Below are positions 17,466 through 26,790 of a DNA stretch of 64,000 nt, piece after piece. How positions within the stretch are numbered: the stretch's first letter is position 1; each line of letters begins with the position of its first letter. The translations under genes were made by a program, and so were the position numbers. The stretch is from Endozoicomonas sp. OPT23. Lineage in GTDB: Bacteria > Pseudomonadota > Gammaproteobacteria > Pseudomonadales > Endozoicomonadaceae. The notes below the pieces were generated by a model. That model saw only the letters and a list, made by a program, of their open reading frames with translations, was not told the DNA's origin and did no database searches. The stretch is taken from contig NZ_PPFD01000003.1 in the NCBI RefSeq assembly GCF_009653635.1, forward strand, positions 372,001-436,000. Reading direction: 5' to 3'.

Positions 17466-18305
17466 ATGAACGACGACACCGCTTCGGGCGATTCGCCTGC
17501 ACCGACATGGAAAGATAAACTGGCTGGTCTGTTTACTCAGGACCCCAAAAATCGCAGTGACCTGCTTACTCTGCTGAATGAAGCAGGTGAGAAAGGCATT
17601 ATTGATCATGAAGCACTCAGCATCATAGAAGGCGCCGTTCAGGTAGCTGATATGCAGGTGCGTGAAATCATGATTCCCCGCTCCCAGATGGTCTGCGTTG
17701 ATGAAGATCAGGAGCCAAAAGACTTTCTGCCCAAGGTGATCGAATCTGCTCACTCCCGCTTTCCGGTGATTGGTGATACCAAAGATGAAGTAAGCGGTAT
17801 TCTGCTCGCTAAAGACCTTCTTCCTCTGATCCTCCAGAAGAATCGTTTCAACATCAAGGACCACCTGCGTCCGGCTACTTTCATACCTGAAAGTAAGCGT
17901 CTGAACGTATTGCTCAAAGAGTTTCGAACCAATCGCAACCATATGGCCATCGTTATCGATGAGTTTGGTGGTGTTGCCGGTCTGGTGACTATTGAAGACG
18001 TTCTGGAACAGATTGTTGGTGATATTGAAGACGAACACGACGTTGATGAAGACAGCTTTATCAAGCCAATAAATGATGAAACACAGTCGTTTATTGTCAA
18101 AGCTTTAACGCCCATCGAAGATTTTAACGAGCATTTTGAATCTGAGTTCAGTGACGATGAGTTCGATACCATTGGCGGCCTGTTACTGCAGGAGTTTGGT
18201 CATATGCCCAAGCGCAATGAGTATGTCGAAATGTCCGGTTTCAGGTTTGATGTTCTAAACTCCGACGGTCGTCGTATACGTCTGCTTCGTGTCAGCAGCA
18301 CCTGA
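17466..18305 (+). CDS. corC: CorC/YbeX family CBS-domain protein
   Basis: 279 residues. Two CBS domains (REIMIPRSQMVCVDED... and ...HLRPATFIPESKRLNVLLKEF, with HMAIVIDEFGGVAGLVTIEDVLEQIVGDIEDE) followed by a C-terminal CorC_HlyC domain (DFNEHFESEFSDDEFDTIGG). Lacks membrane segments, as in E. coli YbeX, which is linked to magnesium/cobalt efflux and to ribosome metabolism. A RBS (AAAGG) precedes the ATG. It sits 48 bp after ybeY and 24 bp before lnt, in the conserved order. Confidence 0.93.
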   Translation: MNDDTASGDSPAPTWKDKLAGLFTQDPKNRSDLLTLLNEAGEKGIIDHEALSIIEGAVQVADMQVREIMIPRSQMVCVDEDQEPKDFLPKVIESAHSRFPVIGDTKDEVSGILLAKDLLPLILQKNRFNIKDHLRPATFIPESKRLNVLLKEFRTNRNHMAIVIDEFGGVAGLVTIEDVLEQIVGDIEDEHDVDEDSFIKPINDETQSFIVKALTPIEDFNEHFESEFSDDEFDTIGGLLLQEFGHMPKRNEYVEMSGFRFDVLNSDGRRIRLLRVSST

Positions 18306-18329
18306 CCAATAAAGGGACTTCCACTGACA

Positions 18330-19871
18330 ATGCCTAGTCCTAAGAAGAGTCCTAAGAAAGTACTCTCTTTTCTAATGCCTGCTCTTGCAGGCTCTCTGGC
18401 AACTCTGGCCTTTGCACCTTATGATTTCTGGCCATTATTGCTGCCCATAACAGCGGCTTTTTTCCTGCTGATTCGTACCGAGACAGTCAAGACAGCAACC
18501 TTGAAAGGGTTGAGCTTTGGTTTGGGTATGTTTGGCACCGGGGTATCCTGGGTTTATGTCAGCATCCATCAGTTTGGTTCTGCACCACCGATACTGGCCG
18601 TGCTGCTTACCGCTCTGTTTGTGCTTGTTCTATCGGCCTTTCTTATTGCCCCAATGGCTTACAGTTATAGTCGGCTAAGAGATATCCTGAAAGTCAGTAC
18701 TCCCTGGCGGCAGGCACTACTTTTTACCGGCCTTTGGGTTATTTTTGAATGGACACGAACCTGGCTGTTGACCGGCTTTCCCTGGCTACTTCAGGGTTAT
18801 GCACTGCTTGATACTCCCTTCCAGAGCTGGGCGCCAATCACTGGTGTCTTTGGCTTAAGTTTTCTATTAGCTCTTGCAGCTACAGCTATTGCGGCTGTTA
18901 TCGTTTCTAAACAGAAAAAGCCTGCAGTCTTTTTGGCGACAGTTACCGCAGCTCTTTGGTTAGCGGCTTTACCACTGGATAAAGTTCAATGGACAAAGCC
19001 AGTAAAGGAAATATCATTCAGTGCCGTACAGGGCAATATTTCCCAATCTCTTAAGTGGAACCCTAACCATATTCAAAAGACTATCAGCACCTATTACGGC
19101 CTGACACAATCAGAGTGGCAGCAAGATCTGATTGTATGGCCAGAGAATGCACTGCCCTTTTTCTACAGTGACGGTGTGCGAGTACTCGAGCAACTGGGCA
19201 ACATTACCAAAGCTAATGACAGCACTCTTATTCTTGGCATGCCTGTTGACGACACTTCGTCTGCTTCCACTTCTGAGTCTGTTTCTAAAGAATTGCGCTA
19301 CTACAATGGCATTCTTAGTGTGGGTGCAACGGAAGGTCGCTACTTCAAACAGAAGCTGGTGCCTTTTGGTGAATATGTGCCTCTGGAATCAACACTTAGA
19401 GGCTTGATCAGTTTCTTTGATCTGCCCATGTCTGCATTCAGCAAGGGGAACCACGATCAGAAGAAGCTGAGTGCCGCTGGTACCGATATCACCAGCTATA
19501 TCTGCTATGAGGTGGTTTACCCGGACTTTGCCGCTAAGCAGGCCAAAGGAAGCGGTCTGCTGGTCACCATCAGCAACGACACCTGGTTTGGTAAATCTAT
19601 TGGCCCAGTCCAGCACTATCAAATGGCTCGAATGAGATCTCTGGAAACTGGTCGTTACCTGATTCGTGCGACTAATGATGGCATTACTGCACTGGTCAAT
19701 GAGAAGGGACAGGAAGTAACTCGGATTGAACGCTTTAAGGAAGGAGTACTGAAGGGCAAAGCTATGGTGATGGAAGGTACTACGCCCTTTATGAATTTCG
19801 GTTCATGGCCAGTACTGTTCCTTAGTCTTCTTCTGATCTTTCTAGCTGCAGTCTTTACAAGACGACAGTGA
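18330..19871 (+). CDS. lnt: Apolipoprotein N-acyltransferase
   Basis: 513 residues. Inner-membrane enzyme that adds the third acyl chain to the N-terminal cysteine of lipoproteins. An N-terminal block of about six membrane helices (to ~residue 215) precedes a periplasmic nitrilase-type domain with the Glu-Lys-Cys triad: E272 in VWPENALPFF, K340 in YFKQKLVPFGEYVP, C392 in ICYEVVYPDF. A last helix lies at the C-terminus. Closes the phoH-ybeY-corC-lnt unit. At least two predicted lipoproteins in this window (29458 and 49701) would be substrates. Confidence 0.96.
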   Translation: MPSPKKSPKKVLSFLMPALAGSLATLAFAPYDFWPLLLPITAAFFLLIRTETVKTATLKGLSFGLGMFGTGVSWVYVSIHQFGSAPPILAVLLTALFVLVLSAFLIAPMAYSYSRLRDILKVSTPWRQALLFTGLWVIFEWTRTWLLTGFPWLLQGYALLDTPFQSWAPITGVFGLSFLLALAATAIAAVIVSKQKKPAVFLATVTAALWLAALPLDKVQWTKPVKEISFSAVQGNISQSLKWNPNHIQKTISTYYGLTQSEWQQDLIVWPENALPFFYSDGVRVLEQLGNITKANDSTLILGMPVDDTSSASTSESVSKELRYYNGILSVGATEGRYFKQKLVPFGEYVPLESTLRGLISFFDLPMSAFSKGNHDQKKLSAAGTDITSYICYEVVYPDFAAKQAKGSGLLVTISNDTWFGKSIGPVQHYQMARMRSLETGRYLIRATNDGITALVNEKGQEVTRIERFKEGVLKGKAMVMEGTTPFMNFGSWPVLFLSLLLIFLAAVFTRRQ

Positions 19872-19888
19872 TCTTTCACTGTCGTCTT
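19859..19888. repeat. 12-bp stem-loop at the lnt stop codon
   Basis: AAGACGACAGTG and CACTGTCGTCTT pair perfectly with a 6-nt loop; the lnt TGA falls inside the structure. Neither strand has a clear T-run after it, so it may be a 3'-end stabiliser or a weak terminator shared by the convergent genes lnt and the 2OG oxygenase. Confidence 0.6.
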
Positions 19889-19906
19889 GATCTGTCCTTC
19901 AAATAA

Positions 19907-20746
19907 TCATATAACACCCAGCTCTTTCAAACGCTCCATCAAGTAGCTGTGCTGAGTATGACGCTCGGACAGCTGCACTTCAGAACGCGGATGCAGGAAC
20001 AAAGGCAGAGACATTCTGGAGTTTTCCTGAGCACCGCCGGTTGGGTTGATTACTCTGTGACTGGTAGAAGGAAAATAACCACCAGATGCTTCCTGCAGCA
20101 TGTCACCGATGTTAATGATCAGATTACCGAAATTGCATGGAACATCGGCCCAGTTGCCATCCTTCAACTGAACCTGCAGGCCCGGTTCATTAGCCGCAGG
20201 AAGAATAGTGATCAGGTTGATGTCTTCATGAGCACCGGCGCGGATAGCACCCGCTTCTTCTTCACCGGTGAACGGAGGGTAGTGAAGTACACGCAGCAAA
20301 GTGTTTGGCGTATCTTTAATCATATTGGGCAGAGGTTCAGAAAACTTTGCTTTCACTTCTTCTGGGCTGTTTGCTTCAATCCAGCTCAGTAACTCTCCGG
20401 CCAGGCCTGATGCCTTTTGATAATAGCCTCGAATCTCTTCTTCAAGCTCAGCAGGTACGCGACCCCAAGGATAAATATGGTAATACTCCTTGATGTCTTT
20501 TTTGGTGTGACCTTTGGCGGTCTCGGAAACATCAGGAGAGAAATAGCCATCCTGTTTCTCAGGATCAAAAGCAACGTCGTGCTTGGCTTCAGTGTTGAAA
20601 AAATCCAGCCAGTTGCTGTAAATAGATTCAACCAACTGCTGTTGAATAGGGTGGTTGGTTAACACCGCAAAACCGGTCTCACGCAGAGACTCAACAAACT
20701 TTTCTGGTGCGTCAGCGACCGTGTAGTCTACAACCTGAACGTCCAT
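19907..20746 (-). CDS. 2-oxoglutarate/Fe(II)-dependent oxygenase (isopenicillin-N-synthase-like)
   Basis: 279 residues. The C-terminal 2OG-FeII domain has the iron triad H-x-D...H in AGAHEDINLITIL and STSHRVINP, and the 2-oxoglutarate arginine in RMSLPLFLHP. The N-terminal DIOX_N region (ETGFAVLTNHPI, WLDFFNTEAKHDV, GYFSP) is standard. The family oxidises small molecules; the substrate is unknown. It stands alone and convergent to lnt. The first ATG at 20746 immediately precedes conserved sequence. Confidence 0.88.
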   Translation of the reverse strand: MDVQVVDYTVADAPEKFVESLRETGFAVLTNHPIQQQLVESIYSNWLDFFNTEAKHDVAFDPEKQDGYFSPDVSETAKGHTKKDIKEYYHIYPWGRVPAELEEEIRGYYQKASGLAGELLSWIEANSPEEVKAKFSEPLPNMIKDTPNTLLRVLHYPPFTGEEEAGAIRAGAHEDINLITILPAANEPGLQVQLKDGNWADVPCNFGNLIINIGDMLQEASGGYFPSTSHRVINPTGGAQENSRMSLPLFLHPRSEVQLSERHTQHSYLMERLKELGVI

Positions 20747-21028
20747 GGCAAATCACTCAATATAGTTATAAGTGTATGAGTATCTTATAATTATTCCTGG
20801 TTAAAAAACAGACAAAAACACTAAACAACATTTTTATTCAAACCTGTTGAGCCGGTAATCAACGCTTTCGAATCCTGTTTCTCACAGCACTCTTAATTCT
20901 CATTAGTACGTCAGGAAGTTTCACAGTTCTTTTTCTTTGTTAACTGCCGCCGATAGTCCGAATCAGGGTCTATGATTAGGCAGCGTTTAGCCCCGTGAAA
21001 CAAAAACAGCCTGGGGAAAGTAGCCACC

Positions 21029-22432
21029 ATGAAAACCAATGCAACCCCTTCTGATACAGAGCGAGTGGAGCGAGACAGTCTTGGAGAAGTCTTTGTTCCG
21101 AAAGATGCGCTTTATGGTGCCCAGACTCAGCGGGCGATCAATAACTTTCCTGTCAGTGGGCAACCATTACCGACATCGTTCATCTCGGCCATCGCTCATA
21201 TAAAAAAAGCAGCAGCGAATACCAATCATGAGCTCGGTCTGCTTTCAAAGCCCTTCAGTGAGGCCATTATTGAAGCCTCTGAGCAAATCATCTCCGGAAA
21301 GTATACCGACCAGTTTCCTGTCGATGTTTATCAAACAGGTTCTGGCACCAGCAGCAATATGAACGTCAATGAAGTCATCAGTCATGTGGCGCTTATGGAC
21401 AATCCTGAGCTGAGTCTGACTCCCAATGACCATGTTAATATGGGACAAAGCAGTAACGACGTGATTCCTTCAGCTATTCATGTCAGCTCTGCCATGCTCA
21501 TCACCAAACAGCTACTTCCGGCCATGAATCATTTATTGGCGGTGATGAATAAGCGAAGGAAGGAACTGCAGAACACGGTAAAAACAGGCCGCACTCACTT
21601 AATGGATGCCATGCCCGTGACTTTTGGTCAGGAAATCAGTGGCTGGATAAGTCTGATTGAAGAAGATAAAAAACGAATCAAACATTGTCAGACCAAATTG
21701 TGTCGTCTGACATTAGGAGGCACAGCGGTTGGTACAGGCACGAATACCGACCCTCATTATTCCGTCAGGGTCTGCCATCACCTTAAGGAAGATACAGGGA
21801 TCTGCTTTAAGCCTGCTGATAATTTTTTTGCTGCCCAAAGTATGCCCGCCTCTGCATTAGAGTTTTCTTCATGCCTTCGCAGCCTTGCAACTACTCTGAT
21901 GAAAATTGCCAATGACCTGCGGTTGATGAACAGTGGTCCACTGACTGGACTTGCCGAGATTGAGCTGCCCGCTATTCAGCCTGGCTCCAGCATCATGCCA
22001 GGCAAAGTAAATCCGGTTATCTCAGAATCCGTGACTATGGCATCTGCGCAGGTCATTGGCCTGGATGCAGCCATTACCATTGCCGCTCAATCAGGAAATT
22101 TTCAACTGAATGTCATGCTGCCCCTGATAGCCAATAACCTTATCCAGAGCGTAACACTTATAAGCAACAGCAGTATGATTCTGGCTGACAGTGCCGTGAA
22201 GTCCTTTAAGGTAAGAGAAGCTCATATCAATGAGCATGTTGGCCGCAACCCTGTTCTGGTAACCGCGCTAAATCCGGTTATTGGTTATATGAAAGCAGCT
22301 GAAATCGCCAAGAAAGCCTACCATGAAGGAAGGCCTGTTCTTGACGTGGCTTTAGAAAATACTGATTTGTCAGAAGAAGAGTTGAAGACCTTGCTGGATC
22401 CACTTCATGCAACAAAAGGCGGGCTTCACTAA
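21029..22432 (+). CDS. fumC: Class II fumarate hydratase
   Basis: 467 residues, the usual size. Interconverts fumarate and malate in the TCA cycle; iron-free, oxygen-stable homotetramer. Signature regions are QTGSGTSSNMNVNEVI, GRTHLMDAMPVTFGQE and the superfamily loop GSSIMPGKVNPV with the catalytic serine. The ending HATKGG is also as in relatives. Not argininosuccinate lyase or aspartase, given the fumarase-type NMNVNEV and HMGQSSND-like NMGQSSNDVIPS spacing. The 280 bp upstream holds no gene and presumably the promoter. Confidence 0.94.
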   Translation: MKTNATPSDTERVERDSLGEVFVPKDALYGAQTQRAINNFPVSGQPLPTSFISAIAHIKKAAANTNHELGLLSKPFSEAIIEASEQIISGKYTDQFPVDVYQTGSGTSSNMNVNEVISHVALMDNPELSLTPNDHVNMGQSSNDVIPSAIHVSSAMLITKQLLPAMNHLLAVMNKRRKELQNTVKTGRTHLMDAMPVTFGQEISGWISLIEEDKKRIKHCQTKLCRLTLGGTAVGTGTNTDPHYSVRVCHHLKEDTGICFKPADNFFAAQSMPASALEFSSCLRSLATTLMKIANDLRLMNSGPLTGLAEIELPAIQPGSSIMPGKVNPVISESVTMASAQVIGLDAAITIAAQSGNFQLNVMLPLIANNLIQSVTLISNSSMILADSAVKSFKVREAHINEHVGRNPVLVTALNPVIGYMKAAEIAKKAYHEGRPVLDVALENTDLSEEELKTLLDPLHATKGGLH

Positions 22433-22456
22433 ACTCACCTTTATACCCGACCAGCA

Positions 22457-23209
22457 TCAGGACAACTTTCCTGTTACCCAGTACCAGACAATCCCTAGAT
22501 ATTCATGAAGTGCCAGTTCACTTTTCATCAGTTGTCGGGAGCTTGGAATCCAGTAAGCAGGGGAATTCCACGGAACAGACTTCCAGGTAAAAGACGTCGG
22601 CGCTGGAATCACCTCAAAACCCAAACCCTTGAAGCTCATCACCGCCCTAGGCATATGCCAGGCGTGAGTCACAACCATCACCCTGTTAAACTGCCGCCCT
22701 AACAACTCTCTTGCATTAGCCGCATTCTCAAAGGTCGTTCTACTGCTGCTTTCTACCCACTTAGTTTTTACGCCATAGTCTTGTTCAAGAACCCGGGTCA
22801 TGGTTTCAGCTTCAGGAAATTTCCCGCCACCAGATGTCATTACTGGCAGCTCACACCGCTTCGCCAGAATGGCAGCATAGCGAATACGTTCCAGACTGAG
22901 AGCTGTTGGCAGCGGTTCGTCCATCTCAGGGCTTGAGTAAGGTCGACCAGCCCCCAGCAGGACAATGAAATCGGCTTCAGGGCAGCTTTCAGGTTGAATA
23001 GCGGGATAACGCTCCAGCCCTTTCAGCAACAAAGTTGATACCGGGGCTACGGATAGAAGATATAAAAGGCTCAAAGCAAAAACTGCCAGCCCGCTGAACA
23101 TTCCCTTTAGAGTCATTCCTGCAACCATCAACATAATTATTAGCGTTAAAGGCCTTAACAACAGCTTTACCAGCCTTCGAAACATCAACCATAAAGTCAT
23201 ATTATCCAT
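22457..23209 (-). CDS. YdcF/ElyC-type DUF218 membrane protein
   Basis: 250 residues. Two N-terminal membrane helices (~17-34 and 38-60) are followed by a DUF218 domain with FIVLLGAGRPYSS, LSLERIRYAAILAK, PVMTSGGGKFPEAE, ESSSRTTFENAANARELL and VMVVTHAWHMPRA. This matches the ElyC/SanA/YdcF group, implicated in envelope and peptidoglycan precursor metabolism, though the reaction is not settled. Convergent with fumC with 24 bp between stops. Confidence 0.85.
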   Translation of the reverse strand: MDNMTLWLMFRRLVKLLLRPLTLIIMLMVAGMTLKGMFSGLAVFALSLLYLLSVAPVSTLLLKGLERYPAIQPESCPEADFIVLLGAGRPYSSPEMDEPLPTALSLERIRYAAILAKRCELPVMTSGGGKFPEAETMTRVLEQDYGVKTKWVESSSRTTFENAANARELLGRQFNRVMVVTHAWHMPRAVMSFKGLGFEVIPAPTSFTWKSVPWNSPAYWIPSSRQLMKSELALHEYLGIVWYWVTGKLS

Positions 23210-23262
23210 TGATAGTCTATTCTCTGTGAAGCAGACGGTTCCACTGCCGGTTTAACAAAGTT

Positions 23263-24072
23263 GTGTTTATATTTCTGACTATAGGCAAGAAGCTGAACTG
23301 TAGTTTTCTGGCAGGGCTGCTTTTTTCTTTTCTGACTCACCTCTCACTTTCCGCTCAGGCAGAAATTACGCTTATACCCGCCAGAAAAACCCCATTGCCA
23401 CTGGTGTCCTGTGCAGAGCTGGAACCATTGACTTTAGACATTATCCGTCTCCGTTACCCTGCCGGTTTCAGAGTATTCAGCAACAATATTACTCCTCAGC
23501 TGAAAAAGAAAATTCAGCGTCTGGCCAGTGAAAACTACCCCGTACGCTGGGTACAGCCTGACAACTATCAGCTACGAAAAATCACCCAATTCGTTATCCT
23601 CAGTGATGGTATGCAGGCTTTTCTAACCAAGGCTCTAGATGCTCATTCCGGCTGCTCTGCCTTTATTCGCAAGGACATTCTTGAGTACGGCACCCGTTAC
23701 CAGAACCGTCAGATGGCCAGAAGCCTATCGGCATTAAGTAATATCTCAACTATCAGCTATGAACGCTTGTTACAGACCCATCACTGGTGGATTAACCTGG
23801 GGTTTGAAAGTGATCAGGAAGTACCGGATTCCATTTGGCAGTGGATTGATCGCAAGGCAAGAGAGAGCCAGCCTATGATTGCCCATGGACTGATGGAGTG
23901 CTCTGTAAAACTGTCACCCTCCCAGCTTGAACTGTTTAGCAAACTGGTGGCATTAAATTATCTGGATAATACCGTACGCGGGATTTTCTACAGTAAACAG
24001 GGGTCAAGACTAACTCGATTCAGAAGCCTTGCTGTTAATACCCTTAATAGCAAGGCTTCGATTTTAGACTAA
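23263..24072 (+). CDS. Exported protein of unknown function
   Basis: 269 residues from a GTG. The N-terminus is a likely signal peptide: basic GKKLN, hydrophobic FLAGLLFSFLTHLSLS, cleavage near AQA-EIT. The mature part is rich in Arg/Lys with a few cysteines (C in VSCAELEPL, SGCSAF and MECSVK) and no recognised domain. It is divergent from the YdcF-type gene with ~50 bp between. No family recognised; probably periplasmic. Confidence 0.6.
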   Translation: MFIFLTIGKKLNCSFLAGLLFSFLTHLSLSAQAEITLIPARKTPLPLVSCAELEPLTLDIIRLRYPAGFRVFSNNITPQLKKKIQRLASENYPVRWVQPDNYQLRKITQFVILSDGMQAFLTKALDAHSGCSAFIRKDILEYGTRYQNRQMARSLSALSNISTISYERLLQTHHWWINLGFESDQEVPDSIWQWIDRKARESQPMIAHGLMECSVKLSPSQLELFSKLVALNYLDNTVRGIFYSKQGSRLTRFRSLAVNTLNSKASILD

Positions 24073-24120
24073 AAATGCCAGCTTCATTCAACATCATGGC
24101 GTCACTAATCACACCAACAT

Positions 24121-25302
24121 TCATATTTTTTCGTCGTTATCATCTAAAAGCTGTTCTTTGAATTTTACATCGAAAGGCTGGGGCTTTATATCGAGTGACT
24201 GATCGGTACTTCCTGCTTTAGGTATCATACCGCTATACCCTATTTCTGACTCAGTGCAATACAGCATCAATTTCTCTGCAATAGTAAGCGCATTCCTAAA
24301 GTCCATATAACCACCTACTTTATAGCAACTACCGTCTTGGAGCTTAACGCCCTTATTTTTATCTTTTACACGCTCTACTGTTGTTGGTTTTTCAGAAACT
24401 TTTTTTGTTTCAGCTTCTACTTGTAGATGCATTTTTTCCAGCATTTTCTCGAAATAGGCTACCATCGGTTCGGCAATAGAAGCATCCAGAGTTTTTTTAA
24501 GTACCGGCCTAAAACCTTTCTCAAAGCTTTTCTGAATATCATCCAGAGTAATTTTCACTTGCTTCAAATAAGTTATTTCCTGGGCTCTATGAGAATCTAT
24601 CTGCTTTTTTAATCCAGCCGGCTTCAATTTAGAAAAAGGCTTAGCCTCCCAAACCCTTTCACTGTTTGCCTGATCACAGTAACCAGCCAATTTAAAAAGT
24701 CTGTCGTTAAAGGTACTCATACTATGAGTTAGGTTTAAATATTCATTTCGTAGAGAGTTATGGTCCCTATTCAATTTTGTCGCTTTATCTTCTGGTAAAG
24801 AGTCGTTTTCTCTCATTTTGGTCAACACTTCCAGAAAATGCTCTCTGAATGGTGTCCAGATACCGTTTGAAGTATCAAATGATTCAGGCAGCTCAGGCAG
24901 AGAAGTTTCCAACGTGTTTTCCAGCTTCCACTCAGAGGGCCTGAGTGCTTCATGGATTCTGGATATGGTTCCATATACCCCTCCAACCACGCTGCCAGCC
25001 AGACCTCCAATTATTGAGATTGGAAGCCCTACAATTGCAGTAACCGTTCCCAATGCATTGCCAGTAAATTTACCAGCTGATATTACATATTCTGAAAGGC
25101 TCTTCTGTGGGCGATTTTCCGGTTTTCTTGGGAGGTTCAACAATTTCCAACCTGCACCGCCTACCAGACCTACTGCTGACCCCAGAAATACACCTGTAAT
25201 TTCACCAGGGAGACGGCTCAGAGTTGTACCAGCTGAAGTGCCTGTTTGCATGCCCGACCTCATGCTGGATAGGATTGATATATTTTGAACTGGAGCAGCC
25301 AT
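24121..25302 (-). CDS. Orphan protein with glycine-rich hydrophobic segments
   Basis: 393 residues, unrecognised. No signal peptide: residues 1-33 are Ser/Thr/Gly-rich. Two glycine-zipper-like hydrophobic stretches follow (ITGVFLGSAVGLVGGAGW, ~35-52, and a longer one ~79-110 with GLPISIIGGLAGSVVGGVYG). The remaining ~280 residues are charged and helical, with probable coiled coil around 225-310 and a lysine-rich linker. A hydrophobic glycine-zipper pair after a Ser/Thr-rich start is common in membrane-inserting secreted proteins and in translocated effectors, but this is only a shape argument. AT-richer than its neighbours by eye. Confidence 0.58.
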   Translation of the reverse strand: MAAPVQNISILSSMRSGMQTGTSAGTTLSRLPGEITGVFLGSAVGLVGGAGWKLLNLPRKPENRPQKSLSEYVISAGKFTGNALGTVTAIVGLPISIIGGLAGSVVGGVYGTISRIHEALRPSEWKLENTLETSLPELPESFDTSNGIWTPFREHFLEVLTKMRENDSLPEDKATKLNRDHNSLRNEYLNLTHSMSTFNDRLFKLAGYCDQANSERVWEAKPFSKLKPAGLKKQIDSHRAQEITYLKQVKITLDDIQKSFEKGFRPVLKKTLDASIAEPMVAYFEKMLEKMHLQVEAETKKVSEKPTTVERVKDKNKGVKLQDGSCYKVGGYMDFRNALTIAEKLMLYCTESEIGYSGMIPKAGSTDQSLDIKPQPFDVKFKEQLLDDNDEKI

Positions 25303-25479
25303 GCCTTCCCTCTCCCTGAATTTGAGCCCACTTTCATGAGTGAACCTTTCACCCAGAACTATAGGAGGGACAATAGGCGTAAGAACAAGCAGACACTAAA
25401 AAGCCAGAATATCAGGACAATCGGTCATTATTTTCGAATAAAAGACTAGGCCTTCAGCTAGAAACGAATAGTTAATGGG

Positions 25480-25509
25480 TGGCCTTCAAACACACACCTT
25501 TGAAGGCCA
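25480..25509. repeat. 11-bp stem-loop at the tatC 3' end
   Basis: TGGCCTTCAAA and TTTGAAGGCCA pair perfectly around an 8-nt loop, 15 bp beyond the tatC stop. No strong T-run follows on the reverse strand, so it is a probable 3'-end structure rather than a textbook terminator. Confidence 0.6.
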
Positions 25510-25524
25510 ACAGGTAACTCCCAG

Positions 25525-26295
25525 TTACTCAGACTGCTCTGTAGACTCTGACGGTTCAACTCTCTTCTTACCTGTAAAGCGGGCAAACAAGATACCTACT
25601 TCAAACAGCAACCACATTGGGCCTGCCAGCAGGGTCTGTGAAATAACATCAGGCGGTGTCAACAGCATTCCCAATACAAAGCAGCCTACCACGATATAGG
25701 GGCGTTTCTGCGTCATGGAATCCACTGTTGTAGCACCAGACCAGATCAGAAGTACTGTAGCCACAGGAATCTCAAAAGCCATACCAAAGGCGAAGAACAG
25801 CTTCAGAATAAAATTCAGATAGCTGCTGATATCGGTCATCACCGTGATACTTTCCGGCCCGGTACTGGTGAAGAACCCGAAGATCAGTGGAAAGACGACA
25901 TAGTAGGCAAACACCATACCGGAGTAGAACAGCACCACACTGGCAATCAGCAGTGGAATAGCCAGCTTCTTTTCATGGCGATAGAGTCCGGGAGAAATGA
26001 AAGCCCAAACCTGATGCAGAATAAACGGAATTCCGAGGAAAAAAGCCAGAACCAGAGTCAGTTTGAAAGGAGCCAGAAACGGCGAAGCTACGTCCGTAGC
26101 AATCATACTTGTGCCTTCCGGCAGATAAACCCTCAACGGCTCTGAAACAAACTCATACAGAGGGCCGGAGAAATAGAATAATCCGGCAAAAATCACCAGC
26201 ACAGCAATAACGCTGCGAAGCAGGCGGGTTCTCAGCTCAAGCAGATGCTGAACCAGTGGCTGTTGCTGATCACCGGGATCAGTAGTTGACATCAT
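25525..26295 (-). CDS. tatC: Twin-arginine translocase subunit TatC
   Basis: About 256 residues, six membrane helices. TatC recognises twin-arginine signal peptides and forms the receptor core of the translocon. Conserved blocks: HLLELRTRLLRSV at the N-terminus, FLAPFKLTLVLAFFLGIPFILHQ region (residues in two parts), FISPGLYRHEKK and the sixth-helix region LLTPPDVISQ. Start at 26295 or 26292 fits AGGGA upstream; a TTG at 26298 is less likely. It follows tatA on the same strand but 250 bp away, and tatB is absent between them. Confidence 0.95.
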   Translation of the reverse strand: MMSTTDPGDQQQPLVQHLLELRTRLLRSVIAVLVIFAGLFYFSGPLYEFVSEPLRVYLPEGTSMIATDVASPFLAPFKLTLVLAFFLGIPFILHQVWAFISPGLYRHEKKLAIPLLIASVVLFYSGMVFAYYVVFPLIFGFFTSTGPESITVMTDISSYLNFILKLFFAFGMAFEIPVATVLLIWSGATTVDSMTQKRPYIVVGCFVLGMLLTPPDVISQTLLAGPMWLLFEVGILFARFTGKKRVEPSESTEQSE

Positions 26296-26407
26296 CAAGG
26301 GTCCCTGTTGTTACTCGCTGCCTTTTAAATGTGAGACATTCTCCTCTATAAAGATGAAGAAAATGTTTCTCTCAAGTGTGTAGACACACACAATCGAATA
26401 TTAAATT

Positions 26408-26438
26408 GTTGTTTGCCCGCAGCAGGCGGGCAAACAAC
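26408..26438. repeat. Perfect 13-bp stem-loop between tatA and tatC
   Basis: GTTGTTTGCCCGC and GCGGGCAAACAAC pair without mismatch around a 5-nt loop. On the reverse (tat) strand it is followed by an AT-rich stretch (aatttaatatt) rather than a clear T-run. It lies where tatB would normally be and could reduce read-through from tatA into tatC or protect the tatA message. Confidence 0.75.
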
Positions 26439-26547
26439 TTATGCATTCGTATGTCTGGGTACTTGTTTGTGGCATACACAACCTTAGCTGTTATTTCCTA
26501 CCTCGAAGTAAAAAACAGAGCAGCTGACCGGCTTTTATACCCTATTA

Positions 26548-26790
26548 TCAGGCTTTTTGAGTAATTTTTTCCTGCTCTTTTTGCATCGGTTCTGTAGCAA
26601 CGCTCTGCTCCTGAGCGTTCTCTTTGGCAAGAGCGTCCTTTTCTTCACTGCTCAGGGCTTCCTTAAATCCCTTCACCGCACCACCAAGGTCACCGCCCAG
26701 ATTCTTCAGTTTCTTTGTACCAAATAGCATAACCACAATTAGCAGGACAATAAGCAGCTGCCAGATACTGATTCCACCAAGACCCATCAT
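26548..26790 (-). CDS. tatA: Sec-independent translocase subunit TatA
   Basis: 80 residues. One N-terminal membrane helix ([19 protein letters not shown]) followed by the hallmark [24 protein letters not shown] amphipathic helix (read in two parts) and an acidic/lysine tail. This is TatA rather than TatB: TatB has FDIGFSEL and LGPERLP, which are missing. TatA forms the transport pore with TatC. Start is the first of two adjacent ATG codons. It heads the tat unit; the downstream gap to tatC carries a strong hairpin. Confidence 0.93.
   Translation of the reverse strand: MMGLGGISIWQLLIVLLIVVMLFGTKKLKNLGGDLGGAVKGFKEALSSEEKDALAKENAQEQSVATEPMQKEQEKITQKA

Noticed and set aside
25480-25509. Textbook Rho-independent terminator of tatC
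   Set aside because: Good stem but no T-run; listed as a stem-loop only.
26299-26547. A decayed tatB between tatA and tatC
   Set aside because: No FDIGFSEL or LGPERLP-like residue run in any reverse frame of the gap.
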